A DNA stretch of 8,861 bases, from contig JAHRAW010000069.1 of the NCBI GenBank assembly GCA_020027415.1, forward strand, positions 1 to 8,861, given 5' to 3'. Below the pieces are notes generated by a model, which was not told where the DNA came from, did not search any database, and saw only the letters and a program-made list of their open reading frames with translations. A program made the position numbers and the translations under genes. Below, piece after piece: positions 1 through 5,220 of the stretch; position 1 is the first letter of the stretch, and every line of letters starts with the position of its first letter. Source of the DNA: Gammaproteobacteria bacterium (lineage in GTDB: Bacteria; Pseudomonadota; Gammaproteobacteria; Arenicellales; Poriferihabitantaceae).

Positions 1-961
1 TTTCGGCGCGAATGAAGCCTTTTTCAAAGTCGCTATGAATCACCCCGGCGGCGGCGGCGGCGCGGGCGCCGACCGGCAAAGTCCAAGCGCGCACTTCTTT
101 GGCGCCGGCGGTGAAAAAGGTATGCAACCCCAGCAGCGCGTAGCCGGCGCGGATGAGGCGCGGCAAGCCAGCTTCCTGCAAACCGATTTCGGCGAGAAAC
201 AAAGCCGCTTCGTCCGCTTCCAATTCAGCAATTTCATGTTCTAAGGTCGCGCACACGGCAAGCACTTGCGTGTGTTCGGCGGCGGCGATTTTTTCAATGG
301 CGTTGAGATGCGCATTGCGGCGTTCGCTGGCGTCTATATTGGCGATATACAAAATTGGTTTGTTAGTGAGAAAGCAGAACGGTTGCAAACTCTGCGCTTG
401 CTCGGCGGATAACGCCAAACTGCGGACCGGGTTGCCCTGTTGGAGATGCTGCGTCACCACGCCTAACAAATCGCACCGCGCGAGTTGTGGTTTATCGCCG
501 GATTTGCTGTGTTTCTCGGCGCGCTGCTGGGCTTTTTCCGCGCTTTCCAAGTCCGCCAACAGCAATTCGGTGTGGATAGTTTCAATGTCGGCGACCGGGT
601 CGGCGTCCGCCGCCACATGCACGATGTTGCGGTCGTCAAAGGCGCGCACTACATGGGCGATGGCGTCCACTTCGCGGATATGGGCTAAGAACCGATTCCC
701 TAACCCCTCGCCTTTGGAAGCCCCGGCCACCAAGCCGGCGATATCGACGAATTCCACCGCCGCGGGGGTGACTTTTTGCGGCTTGACTAACGCCGCGAGT
801 TGCGCCAAGCGCGGGTCCGGCACCGCCACCATGCCGATATTGGGGTCAATGGTGCAAAATGGGTAGTTGGCGGCGGCCGCCGCGTGCGAGCGCGTGAGCG
901 CGTTAAACAGGGTGGATTTGCCGACATTGGGCAAGCCGACGATGCCGCACTGGAAGCCCAT
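1..961 (-). CDS. ychF: Ribosome-binding P-loop ATPase YchF (Obg-like), 3' end cut by window edge
   Basis: YchF/OLA1-family NTPase of the TRAFAC class, a cytoplasmic protein that binds ribosomes and prefers ATP to GTP in characterised members. The first 320 residues are present; by comparison with the roughly 363-residue family about 40 C-terminal residues lie outside the window. The N-terminus MGFQCGIVGLPNVGKST carries the P-loop (residues 9-17). The G3 motif is DIAG (73-76) in the conserved FVDIAGLV context, followed by GASKGEGLGN. A helical insert (about 130-190) and the start of the TGS domain (from about 280, TFFTAGAKEVRAW) follow, ending in DFEKGFIRA. The nucleotide-specificity motif, usually NxxE in this family, reads NIDA (208-211). 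The ATG start matches the conserved MGF start, but I see no Shine-Dalgarno site. It lies 40 nt after pth and is probably the last gene of the operon. Confidence 0.96.
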   Translation of the reverse strand, partial: MGFQCGIVGLPNVGKSTLFNALTRSHAAAAANYPFCTIDPNIGMVAVPDPRLAQLAALVKPQKVTPAAVEFVDIAGLVAGASKGEGLGNRFLAHIREVDAIAHVVRAFDDRNIVHVAADADPVADIETIHTELLLADLESAEKAQQRAEKHSKSGDKPQLARCDLLGVVTQHLQQGNPVRSLALSAEQAQSLQPFCFLTNKPILYIANIDASERRNAHLNAIEKIAAAEHTQVLAVCATLEHEIAELEADEAALFLAEIGLQEAGLPRLIRAGYALLGLHTFFTAGAKEVRAWTLPVGARAAAAAGVIHSDFEKGFIRAE

Positions 962-1001
962 GCTGAAAGCGTGTCGGGTGTCGGGTTGGCGCGCCTCAGC
1001 C

Positions 1002-1583
1002 TCAGGGCGCGGTGTGTAGTTCAGTCATGGCGGCGGCGAAATCTCCCGCCACCACCTGCGACAGCCGCTCCATACCGCGCGCAATCGCTTGCTCTATCAG
1101 GGTTTGCTCGGCGGGCGGCGGTTTGCTCAGCACATACGCGGACACATCGCGCTCCGCCCCCGGATGCCCGATACCAATCCGCAATCTTGCGAAGTCGCGG
1201 CTGCCGAGCCGCGCAATCAGATCGCGCAACCCGTTGTGTCCGCCGTGTCCGCCGCCGATTTTGAGGCGGACCTCGCCCGGCGCAAAATCCAGTTCATCGT
1301 GAACGACTAAGATCTGCGCCGGTGCAATGCGGTAAAACGCCGCCAACGGCGCGACCGCTTGCCCGCTCAGATTCATAAAAGTGGTGGGCGTCATAACGCG
1401 CACCGCGTGACCGTGCAGGTCCACGCGGGCGACTGCGGCTTTGAAACGCTTTTCGTTGGCGAGGCGAAAGCCGCCGCCGCGCTGCAAATTTTCAATGAAG
1501 CGAACCCCGACATTGTGTCGGTCGGCGGCGTGGCGGTCGCCCGGGTTACCCAGCCCGGCGATTAGGTTGATGCCGTCGGGCAA
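1002..1583 (-). CDS. pth: Peptidyl-tRNA hydrolase, TTG start
   Basis: Cleaves the ester bond of peptidyl-tRNAs that drop off the ribosome, recycling tRNA. At 193 aa it has the normal length of bacterial Pth. Family landmarks are present: GLGNPG with Asn13, RHNVG with the catalytic His23, PTTFMNLSG with Asn71, HDELD with Asp96, GGGHGGHNGL with Asn117, and RLRIGIGHPG. The position usually held by Tyr before the catalytic His (E. coli YAATRHN) is His18 here. The start codon is TTG (CAA on the plus strand at 1581-1583), supported by AGGTGG six nt upstream; no in-frame ATG or GTG fits as well. It lies 38 nt after rplY and 40 nt before ychF on the same strand, the usual gammaproteobacterial order. 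Confidence 0.96.
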   Translation of the reverse strand: MPDGINLIAGLGNPGDRHAADRHNVGVRFIENLQRGGGFRLANEKRFKAAVARVDLHGHAVRVMTPTTFMNLSGQAVAPLAAFYRIAPAQILVVHDELDFAPGEVRLKIGGGHGGHNGLRDLIARLGSRDFARLRIGIGHPGAERDVSAYVLSKPPPAEQTLIEQAIARGMERLSQVVAGDFAAAMTELHTAP

Positions 1584-1589
1584 TTTAGA

Positions 1590-1595
1590 CCACCT
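1590..1595 (-). promoter_or_regulatory. Shine-Dalgarno site of pth
   Basis: The mRNA reads AGGTGG, 6 nt before the TTG codon. This site decides in favour of the TTG start of pth. Confidence 0.7.
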
Positions 1596-1621
1596 ATGCC
1601 GGCCGACAAGCGTTGCGCCGA

Positions 1622-2314
1622 TTAGGCGCTTTTGCTGTGCGCGTCGGCGTCTTCCGCCGCCTCGCCATCGCCGTCTTTGGCTTCGGCTTCTTCGCTTACT
1701 GGGGTGTCTTCGTCTTCCACCGCGCTGACTTTGGGCGGCAACACCGCCACGGCGGCGTGGTCGTGTTCGTGGTTCTCGTCATGCGCCAAACTGGTGATGT
1801 TCACGCCGTGCGGCAGTTTAATGTCGGATAGGTGCAGCGATTCGTTGAGCGCCAGCGCGGATACATCCAACTGCAACGAATCCGGCAAATCTTTGGGTAA
1901 GCAAGAAATTTCCACTTCGGTCATCAACTGGGAAAGGATGCCGCCGTCGGTTTTAACGCCGACGCAGTCGGCTTCGCCGATGAGGTGAATCGGCATGGTC
2001 ATGGTCAGCATTTTCTTCGCGACCACGCGCTGAAAATCGGCATGCAGGATGTCGGTTTTGTGCGGGTGGCGGGTCACCGCGCGCAGGATGGCTTGCTCTT
2101 TGTTGCCGTCAATGTTGATGACGATGATGGCGGAATGGAATTCTTCTTTCTCCAGACTGTGAAATAGCACGTTGTGATTGATCGCGATGCTGAGGTTTTT
2201 TTTGTCGCCGCCGTACAGCACCGCCGGCACATCGCCTTCGCGACGGAGGCGGCGTACTAACGCGGTGCCGGAGCGGGCGCGCACCCTGGCGATCAGTTCA
2301 AATTGGTCGTTCAC
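1622..2314 (-). CDS. rplY: 50S ribosomal protein L25, long CTC/TL5 type
   Basis: Binds 5S rRNA in the large ribosomal subunit. This is the long form (230 aa), not the roughly 94-residue E. coli form. Residues 1-95 are the L25 core, with the RRLRREGDVPAVLYGG loop (21-36) and the HADFQRV segment (91-97). Residues 100-175 are the extra beta-rich CTC domain, with MTMPIHLIGEADCVGVKTDGGILSQ. The tail (178-230) starts with a His-rich patch (His178, 182, 184, 186) and continues as an acidic Glu/Asp/Ala run, common in this form. The start is GTG (CAC on the plus strand at 2312-2314), supported by GAGGA 7 nt upstream, and the stop is TAA. It lies 112 nt after prs and is probably cotranscribed with it. 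Confidence 0.95.
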   Translation of the reverse strand: MNDQFELIARVRARSGTALVRRLRREGDVPAVLYGGDKKNLSIAINHNVLFHSLEKEEFHSAIIVINIDGNKEQAILRAVTRHPHKTDILHADFQRVVAKKMLTMTMPIHLIGEADCVGVKTDGGILSQLMTEVEISCLPKDLPDSLQLDVSALALNESLHLSDIKLPHGVNITSLAHDENHEHDHAAVAVLPPKVSAVEDEDTPVSEEAEAKDGDGEAAEDADAHSKSA

Positions 2315-2321
2315 GGTTGTT

Positions 2322-2326
2322 TCCTC
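2322..2326 (-). promoter_or_regulatory. Shine-Dalgarno site of rplY
   Basis: The mRNA reads GAGGA followed by 7 nt and then GTG. It supports the GTG start of rplY. Confidence 0.65.
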
Positions 2327-2379
2327 AAAGTGGTGTTACAAAATCACGAGTGTAAAAAATTGAGTCGGTGAATTTGGGT

Positions 2380-2393
2380 CGCCGGCGCCGGCG
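2380..2393. repeat. 14-bp perfect palindrome in the prs-rplY gap
   Basis: CGCCGGCGCCGGCG is its own reverse complement and lies in the 112-nt gap between prs and rplY. In RNA it could fold as a 5-bp stem with a GCGC tetraloop. It is not followed directly by a T-run on either strand (the nearest is TTTTTT about 17 nt downstream on the transcript), so I do not call it a terminator. In GC-rich DNA it may be chance. Confidence 0.4.
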
Positions 2394-2426
2394 GGGCGGC
2401 GCGCGGTGGTCAGTTTGCGAGTTGCT

Positions 2427-3377
2427 TCATTCCACAAACAAACTGCTGATGGAATCCCCGGTGGTAATGCGGCGAATGGATTCAGCCACCAGTTCAGCCA
2501 CGCTGGATTGTTTGATGCGCGGACAATTTTTCGCCGCCTTGCTCAGCGGAATGGAATCGGTCACCAGCAGTTCATCCAGTTGCGATTTTTGGATGCGCGC
2601 GACGGCGTCTCCGGACAGCACCGGATGCGTGCAACAAGCGAGCACTTTGGTCGCGCCTTGCCGTTTCAAGGCGCTCGCCGCTTCGCATAAGGTATTGGCG
2701 GTATCCACCATGTCGTCAATCAAAATGCACGCGCGACCGTCCACTTCGCCGATGATATTCATCACTTTGGTCTCGTTGATGCGCGGCCGCCGTTTGTCAA
2801 TAATCGCCAGGCCGGTTTCCAGTTGTTTTGCCAGCGCGCGCGCGCGCACTACGCCGCCGACATCAGGCGACACCACAATCGGGTTGGGCAGTTGCTTGCG
2901 CCATAACTCACTCATCAAAATCGGCGAGGCGTAGATATTGTCGGTTGGGATATCAAAAAATCCTTGAATCTGATCGGCATGCAAGTCAATGGTCAAAACA
3001 CGGTCGGCGCCGGCAAGGTTGATCATAGATGACACTAATTTGGCTGAAATCGCCACCCGCGCGGTGCGCGGTCGGCGGTCTTGGCGCGCATAACCGAAAT
3101 ACGGCATCACTGCGGTGATGCGACTCGCCGAAGAGCGCTTAATCGCATCCATCATCACCAACAATTCCATCAGGTTGTCGTTGCTCGGCGCGCAGGTCGG
3201 CTGAATCACAAACACATCCTGCCCGCGCACATTTTCCATCAGTTCAACATTAATTTCGCCGTCGCTGAACTTGCCGACCAACGCGCGCCCTAGCCGAATG
3301 CCGAGGCATTGCGCAATGTCGCTCGCCAGTTGCGGGTTGGCGTTGCCGGTGAACACCGTCAAATTGTCTGGTGACAC
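2427..3377 (-). CDS. prs: Ribose-phosphate pyrophosphokinase (PRPP synthetase)
   Basis: Makes PRPP from ribose 5-phosphate and ATP, feeding purine, pyrimidine, histidine, tryptophan and NAD synthesis. The 316 aa match the class I length. Motifs numbered from the chosen start: NENVRG-like MENVRG (47-52), ATP-site PYFGYARQDRR (92-102), DLHADQIQGFF (131-141), the catalytic flexible loop KRRP (195-198), and the PRPP-binding loop DDMVDTANT (221-229), with AN as in many beta- and gammaproteobacterial enzymes. A GTG at 3390-3392 would add five residues. I prefer the GTG at 3375-3377 because AGAGGA lies 6 nt upstream and the protein then starts like other Prs proteins. It begins 26 nt after the CCA end of tRNA-Gln, so its 5' leader is probably set by tRNA 3' processing. 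Confidence 0.97.
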   Translation of the reverse strand: MSPDNLTVFTGNANPQLASDIAQCLGIRLGRALVGKFSDGEINVELMENVRGQDVFVIQPTCAPSNDNLMELLVMMDAIKRSSASRITAVMPYFGYARQDRRPRTARVAISAKLVSSMINLAGADRVLTIDLHADQIQGFFDIPTDNIYASPILMSELWRKQLPNPIVVSPDVGGVVRARALAKQLETGLAIIDKRRPRINETKVMNIIGEVDGRACILIDDMVDTANTLCEAASALKRQGATKVLACCTHPVLSGDAVARIQKSQLDELLVTDSIPLSKAAKNCPRIKQSSVAELVAESIRRITTGDSISSLFVE

Positions 3378-3383
3378 GCGGAT

Positions 3384-3389
3384 TCCTCT
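3384..3389 (-). promoter_or_regulatory. Shine-Dalgarno site of prs
   Basis: The mRNA reads AGAGGA six nt before GTG at 3377. It favours the shorter start over the upstream in-frame GTG at 3392, which would overlap this site. Confidence 0.65.
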
Positions 3390-3403
3390 CACGAGCAGGG
3401 CAG

Positions 3404-3481
3404 TGGCTGGGGTGGGAGGATTCGAACCTCCGAAATGCCGGAATCAAAATCCGGTGCCATAGGCCGCTTGGCTACACCCCA
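3404..3481 (-). tRNA. tRNA-Gln (anticodon TTG)
   Basis: The sequence folds as a complete cloverleaf. The acceptor stem is TGGGGTG/CACCCCA (7 bp), the D-stem GCC/GGC, and the anticodon stem CCGGA/TCCGG with loop TTTTGAT, giving anticodon TTG (Gln, CAA codons). The T-stem is GGAGG/CCTCC with loop TTCGAAT. The discriminator base is G and the 3' CCA is encoded (plus-strand TGG at 3404-3406). The D-loop (11 nt) and variable loop (6 nt) are slightly larger than in E. coli tRNA-Gln. It lies 26 nt upstream of prs on the same strand, a placement known from other gammaproteobacteria, so a joint tRNA-mRNA transcript is likely. Confidence 0.97.
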
Positions 3482-3538
3482 AAAGTGTATGGATATCAAT
3501 TGGCTGCACCCTACATCTGCTGGGCTTGTTGAGTTGGA

Positions 3539-3557
3539 CGCCGACGATTCGTCGGCG
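3539..3557. repeat. Inverted repeat, 8-bp stem with 3-nt loop
   Basis: CGCCGACG, ATT, CGTCGGCG form a perfect hairpin. It is not followed by a T-run in either direction, so it is not an intrinsic terminator. If transcription starts at the minus-strand promoter candidate it lies in the leader, 58 nt before the tRNA 5' end. It could be an RNA structure affecting processing, an operator, or chance. Confidence 0.5.
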
Positions 3558-3587
3558 AATCAATTCAAACTCAATTTAATTCAAATT

Positions 3588-3608
3588 CAATTGCTTCAGT
3601 TGCAATTG
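3588..3608. repeat. Inverted repeat CAATTGC-7-GCAATTG
   Basis: Two perfect 7-bp arms are separated by TTCAGTT, with 14-bp arm-to-arm spacing. This size is typical of dimeric repressor operators. It lies in an AT-rich stretch of an otherwise GC-rich sequence, downstream of the minus-strand promoter candidate. I do not recognise it as a known operator. Confidence 0.5.
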
Positions 3609-3668
3609 CGTGGGCGGAATCGGTGCGCTGACGCTGAGGGCGGCTGCGACAAGTGCATAAGCGTGGTT

Positions 3669-3697
3669 ATTGTGATAGCACGACGCGGCTATGTCAA
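3669..3697 (-). promoter_or_regulatory. Candidate sigma70 promoter for tRNA-Gln-prs operon
   Basis: On the minus strand a perfect TTGACA -35 (3697-3692) is followed by a 17-nt spacer and CACAAT (3674-3669, 4/6 match to TATAAT). Transcription would start near 3662, giving about 180 nt of leader before the tRNA. The -10 is imperfect, so other promoters closer to the tRNA remain possible. Confidence 0.45.
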
Positions 3698-3746
3698 TGG
3701 ATACTCGGCGCAATTACGCGAAATTCGCTGATTCCTTCGCCGCCAA

Positions 3747-3773
3747 CGTCGCCGTTAGGCTGGTTTGGCGACG
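3747..3773. repeat. Inverted repeat CGTCGCC-13-GGCGACG upstream of porin promoter
   Basis: Perfect 7-bp arms with a 13-nt gap end 20 nt before the -35 of the porin promoter candidate. The position suits an activator or repressor site. There is no T-run, so it is not a terminator. The function is unknown. Confidence 0.4.
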
Positions 3774-3793
3774 CTGAACGGGCAAAATAAGGC

Positions 3794-3823
3794 TTGCAAA
3801 ATAGCATAAAACGCCATTATACT
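3794..3823 (+). promoter_or_regulatory. Sigma70-like promoter of the porin gene
   Basis: TTGCAA (3794-3799), an 18-nt spacer and TATACT (3818-3823) predict a start near 3830 and a 5' UTR of about 30 nt. Both boxes are close to consensus, and nothing else nearby is as good. Confidence 0.65.
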
Positions 3824-3851
3824 CGGGCCATTCTCCAATTCCATACTGGTT

Positions 3852-3856
3852 AAGGA
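3852..3856 (+). promoter_or_regulatory. Shine-Dalgarno site of the porin gene
   Basis: AAGGA lies 5 nt before ATG at 3862. It is only 2 nt from the adjacent in-frame TTG at 3859, so ATG is the better start. Confidence 0.6.
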
Positions 3857-3861
3857 CGTTG

Positions 3862-5118
3862 ATGGTCACTGAATTAGGGCAAAAGAGCGAGCAAAAAAGC
3901 GCGAGAAATGTCGGTGTTGGTCGTGCCGCCGGGGTTTGTGCGTGGTTGTTCGGGGTGGTTTCACTTGCCGCCGTTGCGGCTCCGCCACTCGGCGAGGGCA
4001 TCGGCATTGATTTTAGAACGCATGGCGATGCCAATTTGCATGGCGATGCCAATTTATATGGCGATGCCAATTTATATGGCACCGCCAATGCGGCGACCGA
4101 TGCGCCAATTTTTGCCGCGCGCGACGGACGCGAGGATCAGTCGGCAATCAAAGTATCTGACCAAGTCGCCATTCGCGCTTCTTTTGATGCGGAGCAAAAG
4201 CCCGCGCCCGAGCAAATTGCCAAGGGCTTGGACGCCTCCAATAACCTTGACCATCTGCTGTCGTCCTACCAAGCCCAAGGGTTGAAAATGAATCGCATAA
4301 GCGTCGTTTGGCGGAGCGTGGTCGGCACTTTCACCATCGGCAATGATTGGAGCAACTTCCAAGATTTCCCGCGCGCCGCTGGGCATGGCAAGTCATGGTT
4401 GCTTGACGAGCCGCACACCGCAAAGCAAATCACGTGGGCAAGCGGCAACGGATTTTCCATTGCGTTGGAACAGCCCAACGATGACGAAATCAATGGCAAT
4501 GCGAATGCAAATGCGCTGGCGCCGGTTGCGAACGACACCAACCCCCAAGCGTTGCAGGCGTTGACCGCCGGGTTGCCGAATCTGGTGTTGTCGTGGCAAG
4601 GCGAACTTGCCGACCAAGCCGGGCAATATAAACTATCGGTGCTCGGCAGAAAAATGCAAGTGGATGGCGTGCATAACGACGTGGAGGTGACCGACAGCGA
4701 GTTGGGCTGGGGCTTGAAACTTGGCGGCGGCTGGCGCTTCGGTGATTTATTCGCCGCCCTCAATGTTACTTTGGGAAATGGCATTGACAGCCTCATTCTG
4801 AAACGCTTTGGGCGCGATGTTGCCGTATCGTCATCGGGGCGCGCCGAAACGATGGAATCTTTCAGCATTCTCCCAAGTTTGAGTTATAGCCTAGATCAGC
4901 ATTCGGATTTTCATGTCACCTTAGGGCGCTATCAGTTCATGGGGGATCGGGCAACCGCCGACCGCATTCATACGCTGGATACGATTAATGTTGGTTATAC
5001 TTGGCAGCCATGGCCGAGCGCGCAATTCGGGGTTGAAGTGGTCAGCAAGGATTTTGAAGGCAACACCGGCGAGCAAGATTCCACCGAAATTAAAATCGGC
5101 GCGCAAAAAAGTTTTTAG
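3862..5118 (+). CDS. Probable DcaP-like outer-membrane porin
   Basis: 418 aa. The N-terminus is a 21-residue polar segment followed by a hydrophobic stretch (22-40) ending AVA/A, a signal peptide with cleavage after about Ala39 and an unusually long n-region. Residues 54-77 are four hexapeptide repeats of the form (H/Y)GDANL. The rest shows alternating beta-strand pattern and ends KIGAQKSF; a terminal Phe is typical of outer-membrane barrels. Segments resembling DcaP-type porins are IGNDWSNFQDF (159-169), GNGFSIALEQP (195-205), LPNLVLSWQG (238-247), LGWGLKLGGGWRFGD (281-295) and TINVGYTWQPWPSAQFGVEVV (374-394). The first barrel strands of typical DcaP (the KLDAIYD region) are not obvious, so the N-terminal part may be divergent or shortened. 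The substrate is unknown. It is monocistronic, with its own promoter and terminator. Family assignment is from memory; the outer-membrane location is firmer than the family. Confidence 0.7.
   Translation: MVTELGQKSEQKSARNVGVGRAAGVCAWLFGVVSLAAVAAPPLGEGIGIDFRTHGDANLHGDANLYGDANLYGTANAATDAPIFAARDGREDQSAIKVSDQVAIRASFDAEQKPAPEQIAKGLDASNNLDHLLSSYQAQGLKMNRISVVWRSVVGTFTIGNDWSNFQDFPRAAGHGKSWLLDEPHTAKQITWASGNGFSIALEQPNDDEINGNANANALAPVANDTNPQALQALTAGLPNLVLSWQGELADQAGQYKLSVLGRKMQVDGVHNDVEVTDSELGWGLKLGGGWRFGDLFAALNVTLGNGIDSLILKRFGRDVAVSSSGRAETMESFSILPSLSYSLDQHSDFHVTLGRYQFMGDRATADRIHTLDTINVGYTWQPWPSAQFGVEVVSKDFEGNTGEQDSTEIKIGAQKSF
4021..4092 (+). repeat. 18-bp tandem repeat, four copies, inside the porin gene
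   Basis: Units start at 4021, 4039, 4057 and 4075. The first is CATGGCGATGCCAATTTG; copies 2 and 3 differ by one and two bases, and copy 4 is degenerate. They encode HGDANL, HGDANL, YGDANL, YGTANA. The period is a multiple of three, so gain or loss of copies would keep the frame. Confidence 0.9.
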
Positions 5119-5152
5119 CCGAACTCAACCAAACTGCTTACTCCGCTTATTC

Positions 5153-5180
5153 CGCCCGCCCCGCCGGCGGGCGTTTTTCT
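5153..5180 (+). terminator. Intrinsic terminator of the porin gene
   Basis: CGCCCGCC (5153-5160) pairs perfectly with GGCGGGCG (5166-5173) around the loop CCGCC, followed by TTTTTCT. It lies 35 nt after the porin stop codon. Read on the minus strand it has no T-run after the hairpin, so it should not terminate rhlB. Confidence 0.9.
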
Positions 5181-5220
5181 GTTTTATGGTTTGTCGTGGT
5201 GTCAGCGCGCGCGCAGTTGG

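Larger units (their letters stand above)
3482..3861. other. 380-nt divergent intergenic region
   Basis: No convincing gene lies here. The region separates tRNA-Gln/prs (minus) from the porin (plus). It holds a sigma70-like promoter candidate for each direction, three perfect inverted repeats and an AT-rich stretch (3558-3608) of irregular TTCAA/TCAAT repeats. ispE and lolB, often found ahead of tRNA-Gln-prs in gammaproteobacteria, are absent. Confidence 0.8.

Noticed and set aside
153..866. 237-aa plus-strand reading frame
   Set aside because: It is antisense to ychF, Ser/Ala/Cys-rich as expected of a shadow frame in GC-rich DNA, and ychF is certain.
2338..2393. Terminator between prs and rplY
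   Set aside because: The palindrome at 2380-2393 and the T-run on the transcript (around 2356-2361) are separated by about 17 nt, too far for an intrinsic terminator.
3404..3481. tRNA-Gln as an integration site for a genomic island
   Set aside because: No integrase, no direct repeat of the tRNA 3' end and no phage-like genes are visible nearby.
3435..3731. 98-aa plus-strand reading frame between the tRNA and the porin
   Set aside because: It begins inside the antisense of tRNA-Gln, runs through the inverted repeats and promoter candidate, and its protein shows no recognisable domain or ribosome site.
3859..3861. TTG just before the porin ATG as its start
   Set aside because: The AAGGA site would be only 2 nt away, against 5 nt for ATG at 3862.
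3714..4088. 124-aa minus-strand frame with repeated YKLASP
   Set aside because: The repeats are the antisense of the porin 18-bp repeats, and the frame crosses the porin promoter; nothing supports it as a gene.
4266..4868. 200-aa minus-strand frame
   Set aside because: It lies wholly within the porin gene, which has a promoter, ribosome site, signal peptide and terminator on the other strand.
5153..5173. Bidirectional terminator shared by the porin and rhlB
   Set aside because: On the rhlB transcript the hairpin is followed by GAATAAGC with no U-run, so only the plus direction is supported.
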